A stretch of 64,000 bases of DNA, taken from NCBI GenBank assembly GCA_963839725.1, contig CAWIWT010000034.1, positions 1 through 64,000 on the forward strand, in the 5' to 3' direction. The notes beneath the pieces were generated by a model. It was not told the DNA's origin and searched no databases. It saw only the letters and a program-made list of their open reading frames with translations. Made by a program: the position numbers and the translations under genes. Shown here piece after piece: positions 1 through 9,484 of this stretch (the stretch's first letter is position 1; each line of letters starts with the position of its first letter). The DNA comes from Kumtagia sp963839725 (lineage in GTDB: Bacteria > Pseudomonadota > Alphaproteobacteria > Rhizobiales > Rhizobiaceae).

Positions 1-648
1 CTCGACCCCCAGCGGCGAGAGACGGCCAGCGCGACCATGTCGTCGAGCGAGACGACCCCACCGGAGGCGACCACCGGGGCGTCGGTCACCGCGCACACCT
101 CGCGCAGCAGGTCGAGGTTCGGGCCGCGCAGCGTGCCGTCCTTGGTGACGTCGGTGACCACGTAGCGGGCGCAGCCCTGCGCGTCCAGCCGGGTGAGCGC
201 CTCCCAGAGGTCTCCCCCGTCCTCGGTCCAGCCGCGCGCGGCCAGCGTGCTGCCCCGGACGTCTAGTCCGACCGCGATCCGGTCGCCGTAGCGGGCGATC
301 ACCGACGCGCACCACTCCGGCTTCTCCAGCGCCGCGGTGCCGATGTTGACCCGGGTGCAACCGGTGGCCAGCGCCGCTTCCAGCGACTCGTCGTCGCGGA
401 TCCCGCCGGACATCTCCACCTTGACGTCGAGCGTGCCGACCACCTCGGCGAGCAGCCGCGTTGGAGCCGCGGCCGAAGGCGGCGTCCAGGTCGACCAGAT
501 GGATCCACTCGGCGCCGTCCGCCTGCCAGGCCAGCGCCGCCTCCAGCGGCGCGCCGTAGGCGGTCTCGCTGCCGGCCTTGCCCTGGACCAGCCGGACGGC
601 CTGGCCGTCGGCGACGTCCACTGCGGGGAGCAGCTGCAGCTTCGGCAC
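1..648 (-). CDS. hisA: HisA/PriA phosphoribosyl isomerase, 3' end off-window, frameshifted
   Basis: Isomerises ProFAR to PRFAR in histidine synthesis; in actinobacteria this enzyme (PriA) often also serves the TrpF step. Reading leftward, the frames give LLPAVDVADGQAVRLVQGKAG, WIHLVDLDAAFGRG, EMSGGIRDDESLEAAL, then VGLDVRG, YVVTDVTKDGTLRGPNLDLL and VASGGVVSLDD. The two catalytic Asp regions (AVDVADG and VTDVTKDG) and the phosphate-binding SGG motifs are therefore present. Frame changes near position 460 and again before 300 break the reading. The start is taken as a GTG near 648. The C-terminus lies outside the window. Identity is seen directly; dual PriA function is family knowledge. Confidence 0.85.
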   Translation of the reverse strand, partial: MPKLQLLPAVDVADGQAVRLVQGKAGSETAYGAPLEAALAWQADGAEWIHLVDLDAAFGRGSNAAARRGGRHARRQGGDVRRDPRRRVAGSGAGHRLHPGQHRHRGAGEAGVVRVGDRPLRRPDRGRTRRPGQHAGRARLDRGRGRPLGGAHPAGRAGLRPLRGHRRHQGRHAARPEPRPAARGVRGDRRPGGRLRWGRLARRHGRAGRLSPLGVE

Positions 649-707
649 GGTGACCAGCCTAGGGACTCCGGATCCTGTCCGTTGACCCGTCCGGCAGGCT
701 GGTCGTC

Positions 708-1302
708 GTGGAATTCACCGAGGTCGTCCGCCGCCGGCGCATGGTGCGCGACTACGACCCCGACCGGCCGGTACCCGCCGACGTGCGGGAGCGGCTGCTG
801 GAGCACGCCATCCGGGCGCCGTCGGCCGGGTTCAGCCAGGGCTGGGCGTTCCTGGTGCTCGAGACCGCCGAGGACCGCGACCGGTTCTGGACGGCGACCA
901 GCGACGAGGGCCCCCGACGGCTGGCTGACGCGGATGCGCCGGGCGCCGCTGCTCGTCGTGCCGATCTCGAACAAGCCCGTCTACCTGGACCGCTACGCCG
1001 AGCCGGACAAGGGCTGGACCGACCGCGACGAGTCCCGCTGGCCGGTGCCGTACTGGGACATCGATGCCGGGCATCGCGTCGCTCCTGATCCTGCTGGGCG
1101 CGGTCGACGAGGGCCTCGGCGCCTGCTTCTTCGGCATCCCGCCCGAGCGCTTCGAGGCGTACCGGGCCGCGTTCGACGTGCCCGGGAGTTCCGGCCGGTC
1201 GGCGCGTGTCCGTCGGATACCCGGGACGACGACCGCCGTTCCCCGTCGCTGCCCCGCGGTCGGCGCCCCGTGGACGAGGTGGTGCACCGTGGCCGGTGGT
1301 GA
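708..1302 (+). CDS. Nitroreductase-family oxidoreductase, frameshifted
   Basis: Opens at a GTG with EFTEVVRRRRMVRDYDPDRP and EHAIRAPSAGFSQGWAF, the FMN-binding N-terminus of nitroreductase-fold enzymes. After two frame changes it continues with LLVVPISNKPVYLDRYAEPD, SLLILLGAVDEGLGACFFGI and a C-terminal RSPSLPRGRRPVDEVVHRGRW-like end. The pieces together make a protein of about 198 residues, normal for the family. Substrate unknown. Its stop overlaps the GTG of the following SDR gene, so the two were probably co-transcribed. The breaks look like sequencing indels because every segment is well conserved. Confidence 0.8.
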
Positions 1303-2068
1303 CGGACGGGCCGTGCTGGTCAACGGGGGGCTCGCGCGGGATCGGCCGGGCGATCGCGCGGGCCTTCGCCGAGCAGGGCGACCGGGTCGCCGTGCACTGG
1401 GGCAGCTCGCGGGACCTGGGCCGAGCAGGTGCTGGCCGAGCTGCCCGGGTCCGGTCACGTGCTGGCGCGGGCGGACATGGCCGACGCCGACGCGGTGGGC
1501 GGCGATGGTCGACCGTGGCCGCCGACGAGCTGGGCGGGCCTCGACGTCCTGGTCAACAACGCCGGGGTGTTCCGGGCGCACCCGCCCCTGACCACCTTCC
1601 TACGACGAGCTGGCAGGCCGCCTGGTCGCAGACCCTGGCGGTCAACCTCGTCGGCGCGGCGAACGCCACCTTCCGCGTGGTGCCGTATCTGATCGCGGCC
1701 GGCGGCGGTGCCGTCGTCAACGTCACCTGCAGCCGCGGCGCCTCCCGGCGGGAGCCGAACAACCCTGCCTGACGGCGCGTCCAAGGCAGGGCTCAACGCC
1801 TTCGCCCAGTCGATGGCGCTCGCCCTGGCACCGCAGTGGCGGTGTTTTGGTCACCTGCGTCGCGCCCGGCTTCGTGCAGACCGAGATGGCCCGTCGAGGT
1901 GCTCGACGGGCCGGGCGGGGACGCCGTCCGGGCGCAGTCGACCCTTCGGCCGGGTCGCCCGGGCGGATCGAGGTCGCGTCGGCGGTGGTCTGGCTGGCCT
2001 CGCCGGCGGCGCGGTTCTCCAGCGGCACCATCGTGGACGTGAACGGCGCCTCCTACCTGCGCACCTAG
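1289..2068 (+). CDS. Short-chain dehydrogenase/reductase, frameshifted
   Basis: Classical SDR fold in pieces: a GGSRGIGRAIARAFAEQGDR nucleotide-binding motif near the start, DVLVNNAGVFRAHPPL (NNAG motif), SKAGLNAFAQSMALALAP (Lys of the YxxxK motif; the Tyr lies at a frame break), then VTCVAPGFVQTEMA and the C-terminal SSGTIVDVNGASYLRT. The expected length is about 259 residues. At least four single-base frame changes separate the segments. The start GTG overlaps the preceding nitroreductase stop. The substrate cannot be inferred; the C-terminus resembles FabG-like SDRs. Confidence 0.82.
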
Positions 2069-2091
2069 CCCAGTTGCGTGGTGGCGCTGAC

Positions 2092-4430
2092 TCAGCACGA
2101 GGTCGGAGCTGTGCGTGCCGGCCGCGTCGACGCCGCCGGCCGGGGGCTGGAAGCCCGGCAGCCCGGCGAGGCCGTCGCTGGCGTCGGGCCCGCAGCGACA
2201 CGGGCCCGCCGCCCTGGACGGCGAAGGCCGGCCGAGACCGTCGGCGGCGGCGCGTGGAAGGTGAGCGGAGCGAGTCGCTCCCCGAGCGCCTCCTCGGGCA
2301 CCGCGCGCCGGCCAGCGCGCGCGGACGACGGTGCCGCGTCGACGTCGAGGTCGAGGGCACCAACCGGACACCGGGCCGCTGCGGGGTGACCCGCACGGGA
2401 ACTGCGCGGCTGCCGCCGACGCACGTCGTCGGAGCACCTCGTCGACGGCGGAGCGGCAGGTCCGCCGGCTGGGCGCAGCCGGTGCCAGCTCCTTGCCGGC
2501 AGGAGGGGAGTCGACGGGCAGCGGGTCCGCGGCCGGCTGACGTACGGCGCCGTCCACGCGCCCGGGTCGAGCGTCCGGCTCGCCCACCACGCCTGGCCGG
2601 TGTCGGTGTCCAGCGCGTACGCGAGCTCGCGTGGGCCGGGGTGGGCGGCGTCGAACCGGTCGACCGAGAGCCCCAGGGCGGCGCAGGCGACGGCGAGGAC
2701 CACGGCGACGCCGGGCACGAGCAGCGGGCGACGAGCCACGGCGCGCCGGCTGGCCCGCCGGGAACAGCAGGTCGAGCGCGGGCAGCAGGGCGAGGCCGAG
2801 CAGCGCCGCGACGAAACCGCCGGCCCGCGCGGTGCCCAGGCCGAGCGCGGGGAAGAACAGGGCGACCGCGGGCGCGAGCACGACGACGGCGACCGCCGCG
2901 CCGACCAGCGCCGCACGCAGGCGCAGCCAGCGCCGCGGCGCGTGACGACGCGCGACGATGCCGGCGACGGCCCCGGCCAGCGCCGGCAGCGCCGCGAGGT
3001 AGGAGCCGCCGGGCACGGCGGCGGCGAGGACCAGCGCCGAGGACGGCGAGCCAGACCAGGGCCCCGGACCAGCGGCCACGGCGCCGAACCGGCGGCGCAG
3101 CAGCGCGTACCAGGCGAGCAGGACGGTCGCGACGAGCGCGACGGCGCCAGCCGGAACCAGCCGGGCCGCCAGGGATCGAGCATGCTCGCCGTAATCGGGC
3201 CGGATCAGCGACCAGCAGCGACCACAGCACCTGGGCGGCGAGCGGGGCGAGCACGAGCGGCAGCAGGGCCGAGCGCCGAAGCCGGCCGCCATCCGCGGCA
3301 GCGGAGCTGAGCCCCGCCGGCGAGGCCACGAGCGCCAGGACGGCGACGGCGAGCAGCGCCGAGGCCGGCGAGCGGCCAGACCAGCCAGCCCGGGTAGCGG
3401 AGCAGGACGCCGAGCACCGGGAAGTAGGTCGGAGTCGTCGGCGCCGGCCTCGGCCAGCGGCGGCAAGGTCCGCGTCGCCAAACGCCCGGGCCAGCGCGAG
3501 GGCGTTGTCGCCGTGGTGCTGCAGGCTGGCCGGGTCCATGCGTGGCGGCCGGTCCTGCGGGCGAGTGGTAGACCGCCGAGCCGTCGATGTAGGCGGTGTT
3601 CAGCCCGGTGAAGCGCCGTCGCGACAGGAACGGCGTGAAGTCGGTGTCGTTGGGCAGGATCCGGTAGACCTCGACGGCGAAGCTGGTGCCACCGGGTACG
3701 GGGCGGCCGCGGCGTACACGCCGACGAGAGCGGCGTTGCCGCGGGAGGTCTCGAACATGATCGCCGGGCCGGTCGTGCCGCGGGCCTCGAAGTTCAGCGC
3801 CACGCCGCCGTCGGCCGCCAGCGGGTGCCGGCTGACGAAGGCCTCGGCGCCGCACAGGCAGGCCTCCTCGGCGTCGGTGAACAGGAAGACGAGTCGTTGC
3901 GCGGCGGCGGCCCCGGTCAGCGCCCGCGACGGTCTCCAGCAGGGTCGCCACGCCCGGCGCCGTCGTCGTTGCCGCCGGGGCCGACTGGACCGAGTCGTAG
4001 TGGGCCAGAGGAAGAGCCGGCCCGTCGGCGCGGTGCCCGGGAGGACCGCGACGACGTTGCGGACACGGGCCATCGCGGTCTCGCCGGCGCGTCGTACGCC
4101 GCGCCGACAGCGTCCTGCACCCGGGTGTCGAGGCCGAGCCCGCCGAGGGTGCGCGACGAACTCGTCGACGACCGGTCGCTCGCGGCGCTGCCGGCGACGT
4201 GCGTCTGCGCGGCGATCTGCTCCACGTGCGCGAACGCCCGCTCGGCGCTGAACTCGTCGGCGGGCGCATCCGCGGGCTGCGGCGCCGGCGGCTGGAGGGC
4301 GGCGACGCTCCAGGCCGACGAGTCCGAGCAGCAGGGCGACCAGGATCAGGCCGGCCGGACGACGGCCGCTGCGCGCGCGCGGGGCCACGGCTGCGTCGGC
4401 CTCGGGAACGCCGGGAAAGGACGGCGTCAC
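2092..4430 (-). CDS. M28-family metallopeptidase with C-terminal membrane domain, heavily frameshifted
   Basis: The N-terminus has a hydrophobic anchor (GLILVALLLGLVGL). Catalytic-domain pieces follow: AHYDSVQSAPGGNDDGAGVA (zinc-binding His/Asp), RLVFLFTDAEEACLCGAEAF (Glu-Glu), GVALNFEARGTTGPAIMFET, RILPNDTDFTPFLS, and NTAYIDGSAVYHSPQD-like sequence. Downstream are several hydrophobic stretches in changing frames (LLRYPGWLVWPLAGLGAALLAVAVLAL and others), consistent with the multi-TM tail of Fxna/ER-type M28 aminopeptidases. The total length of about 780 residues fits that architecture. The 3' end is approximate because the last segments change frame. It converges on the SDR gene. Confidence 0.75.
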
Positions 4431-4466
4431 CCTAGGTGAGCGGACGCCCTCCCGGCCCGCCGCAGG

Positions 4467-5107
4467 TCAGTCGAGCGTCTTCAGCCAGTTGGTCAGCAGG
4501 TGGGCGCCGGCGTCCCCGCCTTCTCCGGATGGAACTGGGTCGCCGACAGCGGCCCGTTCTCCACGCCGGCGACGAACCGGTCGCCGTGCTCGGCCCAGGT
4601 GACCGCGGCTTGGCGAGCGGGCTCGGCGGACCGTCGGCGCGAGCGGCCATCGCGGACGCCGTAGGAGTGCACGAAGTAGAAGCGCTCGTCGGCCAGCCCG
4701 TCGAACAGCACGCGTGCCCGGCGGCTCACGGTGTTCCAGCCCATGTGCGGGAGGATCGGCGCCTTCAGCGGCTCGACGACGCCCGGCCACTCGCCGCAGC
4801 CCTCGGCGTCGTGCGCCGTGCTCGACCCCGCGGTCGAAGAGGATCTGCATGCCGACGCAGATGCCCAGCACCGGCGCCCACCGGCCAGCCGACGACCGAT
4901 GATCCGCGGCCCGTCGACCGCGCGAGCCCGTCCATGCACGCGGCGAAAGCGCCCCGCCCGGCACGACGAGGCCGTCGGCGTCGAACGCCGCCTCCGGGTC
5001 GGCGGTGACGGTGACGTCGGCACCGACGCGCTGGCCAGCGCCCGCTCGGCCGAGCGCAGGTTGCCCGACCCGTAGTCGAGGACCACGACCTTCTTCACGC
5101 TGCCCAC
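4467..5107 (-). CDS. hisH: Imidazole glycerol phosphate synthase glutaminase subunit, frameshifted
   Basis: Class I glutamine amidotransferase that feeds ammonia to HisF. It starts with MGSVKKVVVLDYGSGNLRSA. The nucleophile motif GICVGMQILFDRG, the segment PILPHMGWNTV, and the His-Glu motif TQFHPEKAG are visible, and the protein ends in LLTNWLKTLD. Length is about 213 residues, as expected. Three or more frame switches occur. An alternative GTG start lies nine bases downstream. Confidence 0.88.
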
Positions 5108-5287
5108 GTACCCACCAGCGGACTCCGGCTTGGGCGGGATTCCCGTGACCGTTCATCGGCTCCGGGCGCAAGTGCTCTCTCGCGAAATCTGTAGACAAGC
5201 GTCTGACCTGGGGATTCGCGCGGGGAGCACCGCCCTCTGGGGCGGTTACTATCCGTACATGTGTTCGAGCGGATCGGGTGACGCGTC

Positions 5288-6495
5288 ATGGGGGAGCTGC
5301 AGTCGGCGCTGGACGGGCTCGCCGCCGACGACCTCTTCCTGCTGGTCGGGCCGAGCTTCTCGACCGAACGGCGCCGGCTGGTGCGGCGCGCAACCGGCTC
5401 GACGCCGAGCTGGCCCGCGCGGTCCGCGGGCGCGAGCGATCCAGGCGCCCGAGCACGACGGGCTGAAGACGATGCGGTCCTGGCTGCGCGCGCACACCCG
5501 GCTGTCCGCCGGCGGCCGCCGCGGCTGGTCGGCACCGGCCGGGCGCTGGAGACCTGCCGGCCGTCGAGGCCGCGTTCGCCGCCGGGAGATCACCGCCGAA
5601 CAGGTCGAGGTGATCGCCCAGATCACCGCGCCGAACACCTGGCCCGGCCGCGGCGCGCAGGGCATCGACCTGGCCGCGGTCGAGGCCGACGTTCGTGACG
5701 ATCGCCGCGCACCCGGCCCCACCCACAGCTGCGCGGCCGTGGTGCACACTACCTGGCCCGGCTCGACCCCGACGGCCCCGAACCCGACCCCACCGAGGAC
5801 CGGTCGTTCATCCTGGTGCAGGCACCCCGACGGCAGCCGGTCACCGGCGCGGTTCGACCTCGACGAGGTCGGTGGGGAGAAGGTGCTACCGCCCTGGAGG
5901 CGATCGCCGCGGCCGGCCGGCTGCGCCGGCGACACCCGCACCGCGCGCCCAGCGCTGCGGCGACGCCCTCGTCCAGCTCGCGACAACGCGCTGGCCTCCG
6001 GCCAGCTGCCGACCCTGCGGACGGTCAAGCCGCACGTGGTCGTCACCATCGCCCACCGGACGACCTCGCCGACCCCGCGACCGGCCCCGGCGCCGCCACC
6101 ACCGGCCTCGGCGCCACGATCTCCGCCGCCCGGGCCCGCTGGCTGGCCTGCGACGGCAACATCACCCGGATCGTGCTCGGCCCCGACGGGCTGCCCACCG
6201 ACCTCGGCCGCGACAAGCGGGTCGTCCCCCCTCACATCCGCCGGGCTCGAGGCCCGCGACCGCGGCTGCGTCTTCGCCGGCTGCGAGGCCCCGCACTGTT
6301 GTGCGACGTCCACCACCTGCTCGAATGGATCGACGACGGCGAGACCTCACTGGACAACTCGCGCTGCTCTGCGAACGGCACCACACCAAGGTCCACCACG
6401 GCTTCCGCATCGAGCGACAACCCGACGGCCGATGGCGCACCTACCGCCCCGACGGCACCGAGATCGTCCTCCATCCCGACTTGCTCGCCGTCTGA
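5288..6495 (+). CDS. DUF222/HNH endonuclease ('13E12 repeat' family), frameshifted
   Basis: Begins MGELQSALDGLAADDLFLLV and runs through a DUF222-like helical domain to a C-terminal HNH nuclease. The zinc/active-site region reads CVFAGCEAPH, then DVHHLLEWIDDGETSLDN, then LLCERHHTKVHHGF, ending TYRPDGTEIVLHPDLLAV. Such genes are abundant, repetitive and mobile in Actinobacteria, particularly Mycobacteriales and Geodermatophilaceae. The last 65 bases recur about 1.6 kb downstream. Multiple frame changes occur in the middle. It sits inside the his region, separating hisB from hisH. Confidence 0.8.
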
Positions 6496-6679
6496 ACGCA
6501 ACCTCGCCCCGACTCCTGGTTGTTCGAGGGCAGAACGGCGACGCTCAAGTGTGGGCTTGAGGCATCGATCAAGAGTTCTGGATTGCTTGCGCCTGACTCG
6601 TCGGCCCGTAGGGCTGGGGCCTGTCCATCTCTGGACCGCCCTGAAGGCGGCCTATGGGACACCCGCCGGGTCCCGATCC
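6496..6679. other. Non-coding spacer after the HNH gene
   Basis: No supported gene. It contains a short imperfect repeat (CCGCCCTGAAGGCGG) that could act as a terminator for the HNH gene, followed by sequence antisense to the C-terminus of the next minus-strand gene. Confidence 0.4.
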
Positions 6680-7225
6680 TCACCCTCGAACCCGGACGAC
6701 ACGGCGCTCCGTGGCTCGTCGGCGCTGCCACCAGTGGCCCGTCGTACCTAGCGAGCGGAGATTGTCCGCCAAGCGCCATTCCGTGCCGAGTTCTTCTCCG
6801 CGACTACCGACAAAGTCAATTCTCTCGACTGGCCGCTGCAGTTGCCGCCACATCCAGTCGGCAGTCCACTCGCCAAAGACGGCCGGTGACGCGGCCATGC
6901 CGACAACGTCGAGGATGTCTGTCCCGGAGACTCCGTCGAGGAGGTAGTCCTCGGAGCCCCACTCGCCTACGAGCGAGGGCTCCACGGCATCCCAGAGGTA
7001 GCCCGCCTGGAGGACAGCGTCCAGCGAAGAGCCCGCCGGTAGGTCGGGCACTTTGCACTCAACGTAAAGCGGGTTGAGGACGCTGAGGGACCTCGTCGAT
7101 TCCGGAGCCACACCGGCCACCCGCCACGCCGCCGCACTGGCCCGCAGGGACTCCAAGAACGCTGCCTCGTGCTCGTTCCGAGGTTCCGCGCCTGCGAACC
7201 ATCGCGCAACTTCGGGGTCCGACAC
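6680..7225 (-). CDS. Hypothetical acidic protein, intact
   Basis: Not recognised. From a GTG it encodes about 181 residues beginning SDPEVARWFAGAEPRNEHEA. It contains many Trp/acidic residues (EWGSEDYLLDGVSG, FGEWTADWMWRQLQ) and no TM segment or obvious catalytic motif. Unlike most neighbours it has no frame break. It lies with the next gene between two copies of an HNH 3' end, which suggests it arrived as part of an inserted or duplicated segment (inference). Confidence 0.55.
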   Translation of the reverse strand: MSDPEVARWFAGAEPRNEHEAAFLESLRASAAAWRVAGVAPESTRSLSVLNPLYVECKVPDLPAGSSLDAVLQAGYLWDAVEPSLVGEWGSEDYLLDGVSGTDILDVVGMAASPAVFGEWTADWMWRQLQRPVERIDFVGSRGEELGTEWRLADNLRSLGTTGHWWQRRRATERRVVRVRG

Positions 7226-7472
7226 CGGCGCAGCGTAACCGTGGCGAGTGGTGTCCCTTAGTGGGCCGCTATGGGACACCCAGCCAGGTAGCCGTGAGGG
7301 CGGCTGTGGCCCCACGCCGCCGCTAGCGCGGTCCGGCAGTCCACCGGGGCCGAGCCAGGGCATCCGGGGGGCCGCAGCCGCCGCTTCCAGAGGCAATGCC
7401 TTGACGCTTCATTCTGGGCAGGATCATCGTGCGGGAGGACCCGGCCACGCGGCTGCGGAGGAAGGGTGCGTT

Positions 7473-7922
7473 GTGAGGAGACTCACGGTCCAGACGCGCA
7501 TCGACATTGCCTGTCCGGCCACGGACGTCTTCGACTTCGTCGCCGATCAGACCAACGCCCCTCGATGGCAGCAAGGGCTTCACGAGGTGCGCCGCATGAC
7601 ACCCGGTCCAGTCGGCGTTGGCAGCGAGCACGTGTTTGTGCGCCGCTTCGCCGGGATGAGCATCAAGTCCCGGAACCGCTTCACCCGGTACGACCCCGGC
7701 CGATTCGTCTCCTTCGAGATTCCCTCCGGCCGGATCACCGGCGAGGCCTCGTACCTGGTGGAACCCACCGGTACGAACACCTGCCGGCTCATCAGTGAAT
7801 TGGATTTCCGCGTGGCAGGCCTCGCCGGGTTGGCCGCACCTCTCCTGGCCCGGGTCCTCGAACGCGAGAGCAGAAAGGACGAAGCCACCCTCAAGAAACT
7901 CCTCGAGCTCCCCGGCGCCTAA
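7473..7922 (+). CDS. SRPBCC-superfamily polyketide-cyclase-like protein, intact
   Basis: About 149 residues from a GTG preceded by GGAGGAAGG. It begins RRLTVQTRIDIACPATDVFD and continues FVADQTNAPRWQQGLHEVRR, the classic START/Bet v1-like opening where a VFDFVAD helix follows the first strand. It ends with a helix ARVLERESRKDEATLKKLLE. Members bind hydrophobic ligands; no ligand is indicated here. Intact, in contrast with the surrounding frameshifted genes. The upstream 247 bp is non-coding and contains repeated GGGCCGCTATGGGACACC-like segments. Confidence 0.75.
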   Translation: MRRLTVQTRIDIACPATDVFDFVADQTNAPRWQQGLHEVRRMTPGPVGVGSEHVFVRRFAGMSIKSRNRFTRYDPGRFVSFEIPSGRITGEASYLVEPTGTNTCRLISELDFRVAGLAGLAAPLLARVLERESRKDEATLKKLLELPGA

Positions 7923-8042
7923 TGGCCCCAGCTGGGGAACCGCTGCTCACCCCGGCCAGCTTTCCCTCGACGCTGCGCCCGGTGTCCCAAAAGTGGGCCG
8001 TTTAGGGCAACGGGCCGCGAAGGACCCCGGTTGACCGCCTGG

Positions 8043-8118
8043 CTCGACGGCCGATGGCGCACCTACCGGCCCAACGGCACCGAGATCGTCCTCCATCCCG
8101 ACTTGCTCGTTCGTCTGA
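8043..8118 (+). pseudogene. Remnant of a DUF222/HNH gene 3' end
   Basis: Encodes GRWRTYRPNGTEIVLHPDLL, almost identical to the last 22 residues of the HNH gene ending at 6495, with no upstream HNH domain attached. It is a direct repeat of about 65 bp differing at a few positions. It is best read as the scar of a recombination or duplication between 13E12-type repeats. Confidence 0.75.
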
Positions 8119-8136
8119 CCTACACCCGCGGCTCGG

Positions 8137-8718
8137 TCACTCCCGGGAGTCCTCCCAGGGCAGCACGGTGAGCTCTGGCCACTCCTGCTGCCACCGCGCG
8201 GACTTGGTTCTCGTCTACGTGCCGCGGGGCCAGCCGCCAAGTTCGGGCGCACGGTCATCGAGAACAGGTCGTCGTAGCCGTGCGGCGCGTAGACCCGCGG
8301 GTGCCAGTCCGCCGGTCGACGGTCACGCCGTAGCAGCAGCACACGGCCGCGAAGGAGTCGATGGCGTCGGCGCAGTCGCGGAACGCCGGCGCCGGCGCGC
8401 CGAAGTGTTCGGCGTACCAGAGGTGCACCCGCGCCTCGTTGCGGATCTCGACCGGTACCGGGAGGTCGGCGAACAGGTCCGCACCCGCCCGGATGACGGC
8501 GTCCTCCGCCTCCCACGAGGTGTCGTCGTCGAAGTAGGAGAGGTCGGCGTCGCGGATCCCGGTCCCGGCGGCCGCCCGGTCAGGTCGTTTGAGACCGTCT
8601 GGAACAGTACGCCGGCGGTGAGCCACCAGTCCCCCGCCCCGAGCGCGGGCGCCCGGTCGAGGACCGCGGCCACCGTCGGGTCGGCGAGAACGATCTCGAG
8701 GAAGCGCTGCTCGCTCAC
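8137..8718 (-). CDS. Nucleotidyltransferase family protein (PF06042-like), frameshifted
   Basis: GTG start, then SEQRFLEIVLADPTVAAVLD, WWLTAGVLFQTV, RDADLSYFDDDTSWEAEDAV, PVEIRNEARVHLWYAEHFG and DAIDSFAAVCCCYGVTVD. This is the NTP_transf_6 pattern in which D-D near 'DADLSYFDDD' forms the catalytic pair. It ends WQQEWPELTVLPWEDSRE in a third frame. Expected length is about 193 residues. The function of the family is poorly characterised. Its GTG overlaps the stop of the small membrane gene upstream, so it belongs to the hisDCB transcription unit. Confidence 0.75.
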
Positions 8719-8891
8719 ACCAGGCGGAGGATCCCCGACGCGCTGGCCAGCAGGGCGCAGATCAGCAGGATCACCGCGAAGGCCACTTGCGGGCCGGTGC
8801 GCCCCTGGGTGTCGGAGTCGGACTTCCAGATGCTCCAGGCGCCGACCAGGAGGAAGCCGCCGAGGACGATCAGGACCAGACCGAAGTTCAC
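8715..8891 (-). CDS. Small two-TM membrane protein, 58 aa
   Basis: GTG start followed by NFGLVLIVLGGFLLVGAWSI, a polar loop KSDSDTQGRTGPQ, and VAFAVILLICALLASASGIL. Two hydrophobic helices are joined by a short loop. It lies only a few bases after hisB and its stop overlaps the next gene's start, arguing for a translated member of the his operon. Function unknown. Confidence 0.7.
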   Translation of the reverse strand: MNFGLVLIVLGGFLLVGAWSIWKSDSDTQGRTGPQVAFAVILLICALLASASGILRLV

Positions 8892-8894
8892 GGG

Positions 8895-9484
8895 TTAGAG
8901 GCGCGCCCTTCGTGGAGGGGACGCCGGCGGCGCGCGGGTCGATCGCGACGGCGTGGCGAGGGCCCGGGCCAGCGCCTTGAACTGGCACTCCACGATGTGG
9001 TGCGCGTTGCGGCCGTACGGGACGTGGACGTGCAGGCCGATCTGGGCCTGCGCGACGAAGGACTCAAGATGTGCCGGGTCATCGTCGTGTCGTAGTCCGG
9101 GCCGATCATCGGCGCCATGTTCTCGGGCTCGGTGTGCACGAGGTAGGGCGGCCGGACAGGTCGACGGTGACCTGGGCGAGGGACTCGTCCAGCGGGCACG
9201 GTGGCGTCGCCGAAGCGCGGATCCCCACTTGTCGCCGAGCGCCTGCTCGAAGCGCCGGCCCAGCGCGATGGCGGTGTCCTCGATGGTGTGGTGGGCGTCG
9301 ATGTGCAGGTCGCCGTCGGTCTTCACCGTCAGGTCGAACAGGCCGTGCGGCCGAGCTGCGTCGAGCATGTGGTCGTAGAAGCCGACGCCGGTCGGACGTC
9401 GACGCTGGCCGGTGCCGTCGAGGTCGATCTCGACGACGACCTAGGTCTCCTTGGTCGCCGCGCTCGACCCGGCCTGCGGCTCAT
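8895..9484 (-). CDS. hisB: Imidazoleglycerol-phosphate dehydratase, frameshifted
   Basis: Dehydrates IGP to imidazole acetol phosphate. It carries both Mn-binding HHxxED-type signatures: YDHMLDAARPHGLFDLTVK followed by DAHHTIEDTAIALG, and later GRNAHHIVECQFKALARALA. The start ATG overlaps the hisC stop (ATGA). A TAG appears near residue 15 where relatives have Gln (ATKETxVVVEIDLDGTG), along with several indels. Length of about 196 residues is normal. Confidence 0.88.

Noticed and set aside
1708..4251. An 847-codon plus-strand open frame
   Set aside because: Extremely Arg/Pro/Ala-rich with no domain; it is antisense to the M28 peptidase and a product of very high GC. Only the SDR 3' end inside it is real.
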